Part shown: piece after piece, positions 34,743 to 43,165 of the stretch
Layout of the letters: each line of letters starts with the position of its first letter
How positions within the stretch are numbered: position 1 is the first letter of the stretch
Source of the DNA: GCA-003244245 sp050699715
GTDB taxonomy: Bacteria; Actinomycetota; Actinomycetes; Mycobacteriales; Pseudonocardiaceae
Length of the DNA stretch: 64,000 bases
Direction of reading: 5' to 3'
Assembly (NCBI GenBank): GCA_050699715.1
Contig: JBOHFR010000022.1
Location: 1-64,000, forward strand
Program-made: the position numbers and the translations under genes
The notes under the pieces: model-generated
The model's database searches: none
Seen by the model: the letters and a program-made list of their open reading frames with translations, nothing else
Told to the model about the DNA's origin: nothing

Positions 34743-36016
34743 GCGTCCGCTCCGCCCTTTCGGCGACCGACGGCCAGCTGGACCTCGGTGCCCTGACCGG
34801 GCGCGGTGCGCAGGGCCACCGTACCCCCGTGGCGTTGCATCCTGCCGTGGATCGAGTCGGCCAACCCGTGCCGGTCAGTGGCGACGGCCGCCGGATCGAA
34901 TCCAGCGCCCCGGTCCCGGACGAAGACATGCACCTGCCCGGGCTCGACCTCGGCATACACGCTGACCTCGGCGATTCCAGCGTGTTTGGCCGCATTGACC
35001 ATCGCCTCCCGGCTGGCCTGCACCAGCGCGGGCAACGGTTCCTCCAGGGCGCAGTCACCCACCACGACGACCTGCATGCTCACCGCGTAAGTGTCCTCCA
35101 CCTCGCCGGCGGCGGCGTGCAGTGTGGCGGCGAACGACGGCGTTGCTGCGCTGGCTTGCCTCGTTCGACCATAGCCCTGCGGCCCGTAGAGCCAGGAGCG
35201 AAGTTCCCGCTCCTGGCCCCGAGCCAGCCGGCGAACCTCCCGAGCCGAGTCGGACTGCTGCTGGATCAGCGCCAACGTTTGCAGTACCGAGTCGTGCAGG
35301 TGCGCGGCGATCTCGGCCCGTTCCTCAGTGCGGATCCGGGCCCGGCGTTCCTCCCCCAACGCCCGCATCAGCCGCAACCACCAGGGCACCGTGAGCACGG
35401 CCACCCCGACCAGGGTCGCGGCGGCGGCCAGCAGCGCGAACCGCCACTGATCCAGATGGCCCTGGTTGAGCAGGAACACCGCGATCCCGCCGGTCACCAG
35501 CGCGATCCCGGCCAGCACCCGGAGCAGCGCCAACTTGGCGCCCCCGAAAAACCCGCCCGCGCCACTGCGCCAGCGGGTCCGCTGACCGGCGTCAGCCTCC
35601 CGCCACACCACACCCGCACCAACCAGGGCGACTCCCAGCGGTCCGGTCAACCAGCCACCCCACGCAGCGCCCAGACCGGCTCCGGCCAGTGCCAGGCCCC
35701 CGCCGAGCACGACCAGGCCCACCGCCTGCTGCCGATCGCGTGCGGTACCCAGCCGGCCGGCGCCGGTCTCGGTCGCCGGCAGGAACGCCCACAGCAGCAC
35801 GTAACCGATCAGCCCGGCACCGCTGAGACCGGCGAGCGCGACGAAGATCACCCGCACCCACAACACCGGCACACCGAGGTGCTCGGCGATCCCGCTGGAC
35901 ACCCCAGCGAGGACCCGCTCCGACCGATGCCGGCGCAACCGTGGCGGCCCGGCCACCGGCTGAGTGGGCAGCCGGACTCCGGTCGCCTGATCCGCCGGTG
36001 TGCTCACGCATGTCAT
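34739..36016 (-). CDS. PspC-domain sensor histidine kinase
   Basis: About 425 residues. An N-terminal PspC domain (RHRSERVLAGVSSGIAEHLG plus a hydrophobic pair) is followed by further membrane helices to about residue 215. Then come a HisKA_3 helix with AAHLHDSVLQTLALIQQQ and an HATPase domain with EAMVNAAKHA and DRGAGFDPAA. This architecture is used in actinobacterial envelope-stress two-component systems (MacS-like, LiaS-like). ATG 36016 is taken as start; GTG 36007 is possible. The intergenic region to the divergent PspC/LiaF gene is 120 bases and probably holds the control site. Confidence 0.88.
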   Translation of the reverse strand: MTCVSTPADQATGVRLPTQPVAGPPRLRRHRSERVLAGVSSGIAEHLGVPVLWVRVIFVALAGLSGAGLIGYVLLWAFLPATETGAGRLGTARDRQQAVGLVVLGGGLALAGAGLGAAWGGWLTGPLGVALVGAGVVWREADAGQRTRWRSGAGGFFGGAKLALLRVLAGIALVTGGIAVFLLNQGHLDQWRFALLAAAATLVGVAVLTVPWWLRLMRALGEERRARIRTEERAEIAAHLHDSVLQTLALIQQQSDSAREVRRLARGQERELRSWLYGPQGYGRTRQASAATPSFAATLHAAAGEVEDTYAVSMQVVVVGDCALEEPLPALVQASREAMVNAAKHAGIAEVSVYAEVEPGQVHVFVRDRGAGFDPAAVATDRHGLADSIHGRMQRHGGTVALRTAPGQGTEVQLAVGRRKGGADA

Positions 36017-36136
36017 GGTCACACGCGCGGGGGCGCCAGCGATATCGGGGGCGACCCCGGTGTCACCCCCAACCCCGGGACGGATCAGGGTGACCCCCGA
36101 TGGTGCTCGCCGTCGGGAAAGGCCAGGCTGGGCGGC

Positions 36137-37372
36137 GTGGGCGAGACAGGGGTGGAGCACACGGTAGTGGACTTCTGGGCCACCAGGCCACATCGGCGAG
36201 CCGGCGAGGGCAAGATCGCCGGAGTCGCGGCGGCGGTCGGCCGGCGGTATGCCATCGACCCGGTGCTGGTTCGGGTGGCGTTCGTGGTGGCCACCCTGTT
36301 CAGTGGGGTCGGGATGCTGCTGTACCTGCTGGGCTGGCTGCTGCTGCCCGCCGAGACAGATCAGGCTTCCGTCGCGGGAAGCGTGGGCCGGCGAGGGCGC
36401 GGCGCACTGTCCGCAGTGCTCACGATCGTGCTCGTTGCGCTCCTGGTTCCGGCGACCAGAGCGGTGTTCGGTGGGCGCGCCTCAGGCGTGCTCACGCTCG
36501 CCGTGGCCGTGGGGGCGCTGGTGCTGCTGCACCGCTCGCGGGCCGCGCTGGGGGAGATTCCGGGATCGTTCGCTCCTGCGGAGCCCCCAGGTACGGCAGC
36601 CCCTGATACGACAACCCCTGGTGCGGTAGCTCCTGATACGGCAACACCGGCTCCGAACACAACGACCGATGGTGCTGGCCGGCCCGCTCCGCCAGCGTGG
36701 GACCCGCTGGGGGTGGCACCGTTCGCCTGGGACCTACCGGAACCCTCAGCGCCGCCAGCGCACCCCACGCCACCGCGAGGTGCCCGATCCGTCACCCCGG
36801 TCACCCTCGGGCTCGCGTTGCTGACCGGTGGTATCGCGGTAGCGTTCGCGCCTGGGCTAGCGGCCGCCCAGGTCGCCGCGCTGTTGCTGGGTGTGGTCGG
36901 GCTCGGCCTGGTGGTGGGCTCACTCCTGCGGGGCGGTCGGGGGCTGATCTTCCTTGCCATCCCACTAGCCCTGCTCACCTGGGTGCTGCAGGTCACACCA
37001 ACATCTGGCTTCAAGGTCGGCGGTAGCCATTGGGACCCGGTCACGACCGCCCAGGTGCAGCCGCGCTACGCGGTCACCCTGGGCAACGGCCGGCTGGACC
37101 TCACCGGGCTACGGTTGGCTGACGGCCAAACCGTGACCACCAGTGTCGCGGTGGGCATCGGGGAGACCCATGTCATCCTGCCACCGAAGGTCGACGCCCA
37201 GGTGAGCTGCCAGACGCTGATCGGGGAGGTTGACTGCCTCGGTCGGACCGGCTCTGGCCATCCCTCCCGGGTGGACGTGACCGACAACGGACCCGACGGT
37301 CCCGGCGGTGGCAAGCTGGTCCTGAACGTGCACTCCGGTGTCGGCCAAGTACACGTGGACCGCGAATCATGA
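36137..37372 (+). CDS. PspC-domain membrane protein with LiaF-like C-terminal domain
   Basis: About 411 residues. The N-terminal PspC domain (GEGKIAGVAAAVGRRYAIDP, VRVAFVVATLFSGVGMLLYL) is followed by further membrane helices. In between is a threonine/proline/alanine-rich region with near-repeats of APDTTTPG. A C-terminal domain (YAVTLGNGRLDLTGLRLADG, VAVGIGETHVILPPKVDA) resembles the LiaF/DUF2154 domain that senses cell-wall-active antibiotics in LiaFSR systems. Start GTG 36137 or 36152; the frame is open far upstream without similarity. Likely the negative partner of the divergent kinase/regulator pair. Confidence 0.82.
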   Translation: MGETGVEHTVVDFWATRPHRRAGEGKIAGVAAAVGRRYAIDPVLVRVAFVVATLFSGVGMLLYLLGWLLLPAETDQASVAGSVGRRGRGALSAVLTIVLVALLVPATRAVFGGRASGVLTLAVAVGALVLLHRSRAALGEIPGSFAPAEPPGTAAPDTTTPGAVAPDTATPAPNTTTDGAGRPAPPAWDPLGVAPFAWDLPEPSAPPAHPTPPRGARSVTPVTLGLALLTGGIAVAFAPGLAAAQVAALLLGVVGLGLVVGSLLRGGRGLIFLAIPLALLTWVLQVTPTSGFKVGGSHWDPVTTAQVQPRYAVTLGNGRLDLTGLRLADGQTVTTSVAVGIGETHVILPPKVDAQVSCQTLIGEVDCLGRTGSGHPSRVDVTDNGPDGPGGGKLVLNVHSGVGQVHVDRES

Positions 37373-37641
37373 ACGAGACGGACCCGACAATCGCTGATCC
37401 AGGGCATCATCGCGCACCGCACGACGCCAACGCCAACGAGGCGGGTGCCCTGACCCCGCAGCGCGGGCCGGACCTGCTCACCTTGTTCGCCGGGCTGGGG
37501 GCGCTGGGAATCGCGGGCACCGCACTGCTCGGCGGCATCGCCTGGCTGCCCGACGTGGACGGCCGGTGGGTCCTCGCGGCTCTGGCGCTGATCGTCGGAC
37601 TGCTGCTGGTCATCGGCTCACTGCGCCCGCCGCGTCGCTGA
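37369..37641 (+). CDS. small two-helix membrane protein
   Basis: 90 residues with two hydrophobic helices (LLTLFAGLGALGIAGTALLG and WVLAALALIVGLLLVIGSL) and a His/Asn-rich leader. The ATGA overlap with the PspC/LiaF-like gene shows translational coupling, so it belongs to the envelope-stress locus. No named family recognised. Confidence 0.75.
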   Translation: MNETDPTIADPGHHRAPHDANANEAGALTPQRGPDLLTLFAGLGALGIAGTALLGGIAWLPDVDGRWVLAALALIVGLLLVIGSLRPPRR

Positions 37642-37658
37642 GCGCGCTACGCGAGGGC

Positions 37659-38318
37659 CTACCGTGAGTGAGGGACCGCCTCCACCAGGCTGGTCATCCT
37701 AGTAGTCGGCACGATGTGGGTCAGGCGAAACCCGGACCGGCTCAGCAAGGTACGGTGCTCCGTCTCCGTGCGCTGGCGACCGTCAACGGTCAGAACCAGC
37801 ATCGACAAATCCGCAAGCTTTCCTAACGACGGCTGGCGGCCATCGGGCAAAACGACCTCAGCAAGCAGCATGCAAGCGGTATCGGCCATCACGGCCCAGC
37901 ACTTACCCAAGATCTGCACCGCGCGGTCGTCGTCCCAGTTGTGGATGACGTTGCTCAGCAGGTAGGCATCGCCGCCTTCCGGTAGCGCATCGAACGGGAT
38001 TCCTTAAAGGTGCGGGTTGGCGGACAGGATCGCGGCGAGCGGGGTCAGGGCGAACCGTCGATCCACCAACTCGGCGACAACTCCGACGTCGCCGAGTGCA
38101 CGTAGTAGCCGATACCATGTCGGGCCGTGAGCGCCTACCAGCTCGGCGATCTCATCAGTGTCCCGCAGGCCGGTCGCCAACGTATCCGCAACTCCGAGCT
38201 TGGCGAACATGCTGATCGCCTGGGAAACGAGAGCGCTCCTGAGCAGCTGACGCATCGCGACCGCAGGGGGCGGCTCCGTCGGCGACGCTGTCGGAACCGG
38301 TGTCTCGCCAGCTGCCAT
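37659..38318 (-). pseudogene. decayed O-methyltransferase, paralogue of the gene at 42041-43132
   Basis: The 5' part (from ATG 38318) matches the N-terminal dimerisation region of the intact paralogue (VSQAI...LGVADTLATG, ALGDVGVVAELVDRRFALTP), then jumps directly to ILSANPHL, missing about 110 residues. A TAA follows. The SAM-binding segment is largely deleted. The remaining C-terminal frame (GGDAYLLSNVIHNWDDDRAV, LLAEVVLPDGRQPSLGKLAD to LVEAVPHSR) is still clearly alignable. At least two deletions and a stop make it non-functional. It marks the left edge of the polyketide cluster. Confidence 0.85.
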
Positions 38319-38326
38319 CGTGGCTT

Positions 38327-38365
38327 CATATCGTGATAGTCATGCCATGTGACTATCACGATATG
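38327..38365. promoter_or_regulatory. MarR-type operator, perfect 16-bp inverted repeat
   Basis: Arms CATATCGTGATAGTCA (38327-38342) and TGACTATCACGATATG (38350-38365) flank TGCCATG. The palindrome lies in the gap between the divergent methyltransferase pseudogene and the truncated MarR gene, 18 bases before the MarR start. The repeat is flawless although both flanking genes are broken. Confidence 0.8.
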
Positions 38366-38382
38366 CTAGCATCTCTCCCACG

Positions 38383-38604
38383 ATGACGAACACGATGACA
38401 AGCCCGCCCGGCACGCCGCTCACCGACAGGATCGGCTTCCTGGTTTCCCAGCTCGGCTCCCACGCGGCCGCCCGTTTTGCCGAGCGCCTGCGGCCGCTGG
38501 GGTTGCATCCCCGCTATTTCGGGTTGCTCAGCCACCTGACCGCAGCCGATGGACAGACCCAGCAAAGGCTCGCCGTCGCGATTTCCGATGTGGTCTCGTC
38601 GTGA
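38383..38604 (+). pseudogene. truncated MarR-family regulator
   Basis: The 73-residue frame (GFLVSQLGSHAAARFAERLR, PLGLHPRYFGLLSHLTAADG, QTQQRLA) is the N-terminal dimerisation helix and the first part of the winged helix of a MarR protein. The recognition helix and wing are missing: after QRLA the sequence runs into unrelated residues and a stop. It cannot bind DNA as a normal MarR dimer. About 160 bases without recognisable content follow before the next gene. Confidence 0.78.
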
Positions 38605-38768
38605 CATCGCGGCAATCACCCCGAACCCGCAGCGGTACCTGACTTGGCGTCTCGCCGGTGACACTGCTGTCAGATATAGATCGTATCGGTATGCCACGAA
38701 CACCAGGAAGCGTGGCAAGATAGATGAGCGGACCAAGGGATTCGACAAGACAAGATGGAGATCTATCA

Positions 38769-39404
38769 ATGAAACTCACAGTCTTTGGAGCGTCCGGAGG
38801 CACCGGCAAGCATGTGGTTCGGCAAGCTCTCGCGCGTGGCTACGATGTCATCGCTGTCGTCCGGCGACCTGATGCTCTTGCTCTCACGGATGAACGTTTG
38901 AGCGTCCACCAGGGTGACGTGCTGGACCCAGACTCCATAATGCGGGCTATCGAAGGCTCCGAAACCGTCATCTCGGCACTGGGTGCCCATACTCGACGTA
39001 CACCGACAACGATCTATTCCGCGGGGATATCCAACATTGTTGCGGCACTATCCGCCGCAGGCGCGTCGAGATTGGTTGCTATCTCCGCCGCGCCGGCCGG
39101 CCCCTGGAATGAAGTCAGCACGTTTGAACGCCTGGTCGTCTATCCGCTATTGGAGTTTTTTTTCGGCACTAACTACGATGATATGCGTCGAATGGAAAAA
39201 TTCCTGTCACATAGCGGAGTAGACTGGACAATATTCAGGCCGCCCATGCTAACCGACCGCGCAGCCAAGGGAAAATACCGGACATCGACAACTGGGGCAT
39301 TACCACACGCGTACGCCATTACCCGCCGCGATCTAGCTACCGCGATACTGGACTCGATCACCGATGACAGTTTAGTCCGCCGCTTCGTCGCTATCGCCAA
39401 TTGA
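38769..39404 (+). CDS. NmrA-like / atypical SDR NAD(P)H reductase
   Basis: 211 residues with the Rossmann start MKLTVFGASGGTGKHVVRQA, a family-typical VRRPDAL, ISALGAH and the ISNIVAALSAAGASRLVAIS segment. The Ser-Tyr-Lys triad of classical SDRs is not apparent, as in NmrA-like and flavin-reductase-like members. Possibly a tailoring reductase of the polyketide pathway, or a general quinone/NADPH sensor. GGAG lies about 10 bases before the ATG. GC content is lower than in the neighbours (for example the TTTTTTTC run at 39157-39164), hinting at acquisition. Confidence 0.82.
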   Translation: MKLTVFGASGGTGKHVVRQALARGYDVIAVVRRPDALALTDERLSVHQGDVLDPDSIMRAIEGSETVISALGAHTRRTPTTIYSAGISNIVAALSAAGASRLVAISAAPAGPWNEVSTFERLVVYPLLEFFFGTNYDDMRRMEKFLSHSGVDWTIFRPPMLTDRAAKGKYRTSTTGALPHAYAITRRDLATAILDSITDDSLVRRFVAIAN

Positions 39405-39416
39405 CACGTTACTGTG

Positions 39417-40214
39417 TCAAAACCCAGGGAAGACTCGCCGTAAGTCGTCAAGAGTGATGGCCTCGCTGGTGAGTTGCACGGTGGGCGGCGTGTGCCGGGG
39501 TGCGAGGCGGCCGGCTGCCAGGCGCAGCCAAGCCTCGCCGGGCACACTGAGGACACCACCGGGCCGTTCGGGCGCATCAACGAGCGTGACGGCGTTACGC
39601 AGATCGAGCCCGAAGGAGCGGTCGGGCGCGGTAGTCTGCACGAGGAGGGTCGCTTGCCTGCCGCCGAGCGCGTCCGCGTGTCCGAGGAATCCAATGATCA
39701 CACCCAGTAAATCGACCAGCAACTCGGCCACTGCGGGGGCCAGTACCGCCGCCGGGTCGAACGCGACCTTGACGTCCCAGGTGTGGTAGGCGAACTCGCT
39801 GAGTCGGAGCCCCGCGGTAGTGGCCACGTCGACAGGTTTGGGCAGAAATCCGAGGTCAACGTTCAGCTGTGCCCTGGCGGTGCCGTCCAGCGCTTCGAAA
39901 CACCGCACCAACGCCTCATTGGCGCGCAGGAAACCCGCTGCGCGCTCGGTGGGTGTCGTTATCGTATCCCAACGAGCCCACACCGTCCGGTTGAACTCAG
40001 GGCCAGGATTGCCGGCGCCCTCCAGCGCCGCCTCCACAGTGGCCAGGGCGATCTCGGCACCGCTACCAAGGTGGCTAAGAACCTGCGAAATATCCCATTG
40101 ATCGGCCCCAGACGGTCGGGCGAGGTCGTCGGGGCCCATGCCGCTCACCAGCTCAGCGAGCTCGTTGTGGCCGGTACGCAGGGCCGTAATTGGCTGATTG
40201 GCCGGGTCGCTCAT
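39417..40214 (-). CDS. maleylpyruvate isomerase / DinB-like family protein (TIGR03083 type)
   Basis: 265 residues. The N-terminal DinB-like four-helix region has the conserved LARPSGADQWDISQVLSHLG (metal-ligand histidine in SHL), a second ligand region FAYHTWDVKVAFD, and a C-terminal SCP2-like domain. Family members are mycothiol-dependent isomerases or S-transferases with a bound metal. In a polyketide cluster it could detoxify or isomerise a reactive quinone, but that is inference. Confidence 0.8.
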   Translation of the reverse strand: MSDPANQPITALRTGHNELAELVSGMGPDDLARPSGADQWDISQVLSHLGSGAEIALATVEAALEGAGNPGPEFNRTVWARWDTITTPTERAAGFLRANEALVRCFEALDGTARAQLNVDLGFLPKPVDVATTAGLRLSEFAYHTWDVKVAFDPAAVLAPAVAELLVDLLGVIIGFLGHADALGGRQATLLVQTTAPDRSFGLDLRNAVTLVDAPERPGGVLSVPGEAWLRLAAGRLAPRHTPPTVQLTSEAITLDDLRRVFPGF

Positions 40215-40342
40215 CCTTGGTCTCCCGATGCGTTGTGATGTTGTGATACCGGGCGGCTGCGTCGTGGGGCAGTGCAAGGAGTAATCATGACTCGGTGTAC
40301 ACGGAGTTAAGGTACCGCCTCGCAGCCACCCGGCGAGATCGT

Positions 40343-41380
40343 CTACTTGATCCCGACGGCCATCGAGTCGGGCCCGGCTAGGTGCTCGACATAGCTTTCG
40401 CGAAAGCCCGCCTCCTGCATCCAGGCACGACAATCCGCACCCGTGTACTCGGATCCCCCGGGATTCTGGACCAGCATGTTGAGGCTCATGAGCAGGCCAT
40501 GCGCATTGCTGCGCCGTTCGTCGTCAATGAAAGTGTCGTAGACGATCAACACGCCGCCTCCGGGCAAGGCATCGTAGGCCTTGTGCAGCAACAAGCGCTT
40601 CCCGGCGACGTCATAGCCGCTCAAGACGTGCCCCATGACGAACACATCCGCCTGGGGCAGTACGTCGGTGAAGAAGTCGCCGCCGGTGAAGCTCAGCCGC
40701 TCACCGAGCCCGAAGCCCGCAATGTACGCATCAAAGATCGGTCCGAGCGGGGGAAGATCGAAACCACCGCCGGTAATGTGCTCGTGCATCAGGGCCACCT
40801 GGACAGGCACGGCACCTTCGGCGCAACCGATATCGATCACGCTGCTGTGCTCCTGCCAGGGGAACTTGGCCGCGAGCATCCGCGCGCTGCTGGCGCTGAC
40901 CGCAGTCATCGCGCGTGCGAACTGTGCTAGCCTGACCGGGTCAGCGTAGAGCACTTCGAAGGGTTTCTTTCCTGTTTCAGCTCTGGCCACCTCAGTTTGG
41001 GGAAGTCCGGTTCGCAGAGCCTCCGTCAGAGACCCCCAGTGACCGTAGTGACGCGCATTCAGCATCTCCAGGAAGCCACCCATATAGGAAGACTTGGCCC
41101 GGTCAAGGAACAGTTCGGACGCGGGCGTGTTGGCATAACGGCCGTCCTCGCGCTCGAGCATGCCCAACGCGACCAGCGCATCGAAGAAGTCCATCGCGCC
41201 GCGCGGGTGCAGACCTAAGCGTTCACGTAGCACCTCACCATCGAGCGGGCCCGCGCCCGCCAACTCCGAGAAGACCCCCAGCTCAACAGCACTCAGCAGC
41301 GTCTTCGAACCCCAGAACGCGGTCCCAAGCCGCATAATCGCGTCAGGTGTCGGCCCATTCCCGTGCCCGACCGCCGACAT
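40343..41380 (-). CDS. SAM-dependent O-methyltransferase (type A, copy 1)
   Basis: About 345 residues of the homodimeric small-molecule O-methyltransferase family: an N-terminal winged-helix dimerisation region (SKTLLSAVELGVFSELAGAG, RLGLHPRGAMDFFDALVALG) and a Rossmann domain with the SAM motif SVIDIGCAEGAVPVQVAL. A C-terminal catalytic stretch GHVLSGYDVAGKRLLLHKAY follows. It is a close paralogue of the gene at 45731-46849. ATG 41380 (MSAVGHGN) is chosen because the DNA just upstream is the remnant of another gene read in a different frame. It probably methylates a phenolic hydroxyl of the polyketide. Confidence 0.85.
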   Translation of the reverse strand: MSAVGHGNGPTPDAIMRLGTAFWGSKTLLSAVELGVFSELAGAGPLDGEVLRERLGLHPRGAMDFFDALVALGMLEREDGRYANTPASELFLDRAKSSYMGGFLEMLNARHYGHWGSLTEALRTGLPQTEVARAETGKKPFEVLYADPVRLAQFARAMTAVSASSARMLAAKFPWQEHSSVIDIGCAEGAVPVQVALMHEHITGGGFDLPPLGPIFDAYIAGFGLGERLSFTGGDFFTDVLPQADVFVMGHVLSGYDVAGKRLLLHKAYDALPGGGVLIVYDTFIDDERRSNAHGLLMSLNMLVQNPGGSEYTGADCRAWMQEAGFRESYVEHLAGPDSMAVGIK

Positions 41381-41449
41381 CCGTACATCGCCCACAGCCC
41401 CACTCCCATCACTCCGGAAAACAGACCCACCGCCGGAGGTCGGCGGAAG

Positions 41450-41615
41450 GCCGCTGGTATTTCTCCAGACCGTAGACAGCTTGCACCCGATCCTGGTCAT
41501 AGTCGCCCATAAAGTTGACGTAGCCGCCGAAGCCATCGGCGTAGGGGAGCAGTGCCTGTCACACCGTCTGGGACCAGTCGAACAGCTTCTGCAACTCGGC
41601 GTAAGGTAGTGGGGT
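41450..41615 (-). pseudogene. remnant of an FAD-linked (berberine-bridge-like) oxidase
   Basis: One frame reads PLPYAELQKLFDWSQTV, stop, QALLPYADGFGG, then YVNFMGDYDQDRVQAVYGLE and KYQR. The second part is the typical near-C-terminal block of BBE-like oxidoreductases. An internal TGA and loss of both ends make it dead. It lies immediately upstream of the type A methyltransferase on the same strand. Confidence 0.6.
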
Positions 41616-41620
41616 CACAA

Positions 41621-42040
41621 ATTGCCCGGACCACCTGATGATGCGGGGCGGTATAGGCACGAGTCGGCGCTTTCCCCCGCCGAGATCACAGTCTCACTTA
41701 CACCACTGTAATTCAGACGTTGACCACAAAGAGCCCATACCGCGATGGCTTCGCCGCACCTCGTCCCGGCCGGGACCAAAACACGTTCCGCCACGACTTC
41801 GGGACGAGATGTCCGCACGGTGAACTCCTTATCGGCAGCCGGGCTCTGGGCGGGTGGTCTAAAGGGCTGTGCTGGTATCGGCCGTAGGCCCCGAGTCGAA
41901 GGCGGCGGTCTCTTGATCAGTATCGGTGCTGTCGGTGGCGCCTGCGTACGGGGTTCTGTGGGCTTACCAGCGGTGGTGTCGCTATGCAGGGCGCAACGAA
42001 AGATGGACGTAAGCGACCTGTCCGCTCAGCGTCGCCATGA
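41621..42040. other. gap between cluster genes with one weak small frame
   Basis: Minus-strand GTG at 41818 with AAGGAG 7 bases upstream opens a 67-residue frame (MRTSRPEVVAERVLVPAGTR onward) ending at 41615, directly before the oxidase remnant. No family is recognised; it may be the damaged start of the lost gene. Nothing else is recognisable in this stretch. Confidence 0.3.
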
Positions 42041-43132
42041 TCATTTACGCGCCACGCGCCCGATACTGTATGGTCGGCCCAATGAGTGCGGGACCGCTTC
42101 CACGAGGCTGACCATGCCAGAACTCGGCACGATACGGGTCAACCGAAAACCGGCCCGGTCAAGCAACGCGCGGAACTCCGCCTCGGTGCGCTGGCGACCA
42201 CCAGTAGTCATGACCAGCATCAGCAAATCCTCAAATTTTCCCGGTGACGGCTCGCGACCCTCCGGCAGCACAGCCTCAACAAGCAGCAGGCAGGCGGTAT
42301 CGACCATCGCAGCCCGACACGTACTCAGGATTTTCACCGCCTGGTCGTCGTCCCAGCCATGGATGACGTTGCCCAGCAGGTAGACATCGCCCCCTTCGGG
42401 CACCGAGTCGAAGAAATCCCCACCCACCACCCGGCAACGGTTGATAACCCCCGCCCTGGACAGTTCACCGTCGGCACCGGCTACGACCGTCGGTACATCG
42501 AATAACACTCCTTGCAGGTGCGGGTTGGCGGACAGGATTGGGGCGAGCAGGCCACCCCACCCACCGCCAACATCCACGATCGTGCTGAACCGGCCGAAAT
42601 CGTACGCTCTCATAATGCCGACAACCTGGCCCATGGACGCGGCGACCATAGCGGTATCAACGAACGCCGCATCCTCCGGATGCTCCGCCAAGTAGTCGAA
42701 AACCTGAGTGCCGTGAACCCGGTCAAACGCCGATTCCCCGGTCCGGATCGTCTCATACAGATCGGTCCACGAGTGGCGGTGGAACGGCAGCCCGTAGATC
42801 ACCCCCAACCCCCGCAGCGAGCCGGGGACGTCACTGCGCAGTACCGCACCGAGCGGAGTCAGGGAAAACCACTGGTCTTCCAGCTCCGCGACAACTCCCA
42901 CGTCACCCAGCACACGCAACACCCGATACAAGGCAGAATCGTGCGCACCCACCCGCCGGGCTATCTCCGCTACCTGCTGCGGGCCATCAGCCAGCACGTC
43001 CGCAACTCCAAGCCGGGCAATCACGCAGATCGCCTGCGAGACACAATTTCCCATAATCAACCGAAACATCGTGGCGGCAGGTGGCAACTGCGCTGGCGCG
43101 GCAGCTACAACCGGTGTCTCGTCAACTGTCAT
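42041..43132 (-). CDS. SAM-dependent O-methyltransferase (type B)
   Basis: 363 residues. N-terminal dimerisation region (FRLIMGNCVSQAICVIARLG, VADVLADGP), SAM-binding motif TIVDVGGGWGGLLAPILSAN, and a catalytic region with GNVIHGWDDDQAVKIL (the base histidine of this family sits in the IHGW context). It resembles DnrK/TcmO-type polyketide O-methyltransferases in layout. The pseudogene at 37659-38318 is its decayed paralogue. Start ATG 43132 with GGAGG upstream. An IS element ends 34 bases upstream of the start and separates the gene from the main operon, so expression may depend on a promoter in the IS. Confidence 0.88.
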   Translation of the reverse strand: MTVDETPVVAAAPAQLPPAATMFRLIMGNCVSQAICVIARLGVADVLADGPQQVAEIARRVGAHDSALYRVLRVLGDVGVVAELEDQWFSLTPLGAVLRSDVPGSLRGLGVIYGLPFHRHSWTDLYETIRTGESAFDRVHGTQVFDYLAEHPEDAAFVDTAMVAASMGQVVGIMRAYDFGRFSTIVDVGGGWGGLLAPILSANPHLQGVLFDVPTVVAGADGELSRAGVINRCRVVGGDFFDSVPEGGDVYLLGNVIHGWDDDQAVKILSTCRAAMVDTACLLLVEAVLPEGREPSPGKFEDLLMLVMTTGGRQRTEAEFRALLDRAGFRLTRIVPSSGMVSLVEAVPHSLGRPYSIGRVARK

Positions 43133-43165
43133 CATAACCTCCATGCACGATGTGACCCCCTGAGG

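Noticed and set aside
34829..36136. Long plus-strand frame antisense to the PspC kinase and running into the PspC/LiaF gene
   Set aside because: It is rich in Gly, His, Arg and Gln as shadow frames are, and the conserved PspC domain starts only after 36137.
38605..38768. Missing second half of the MarR gene in another frame
   Set aside because: None of the three forward frames after 38590 continues the winged helix, so this is a truncation rather than a simple frameshift.
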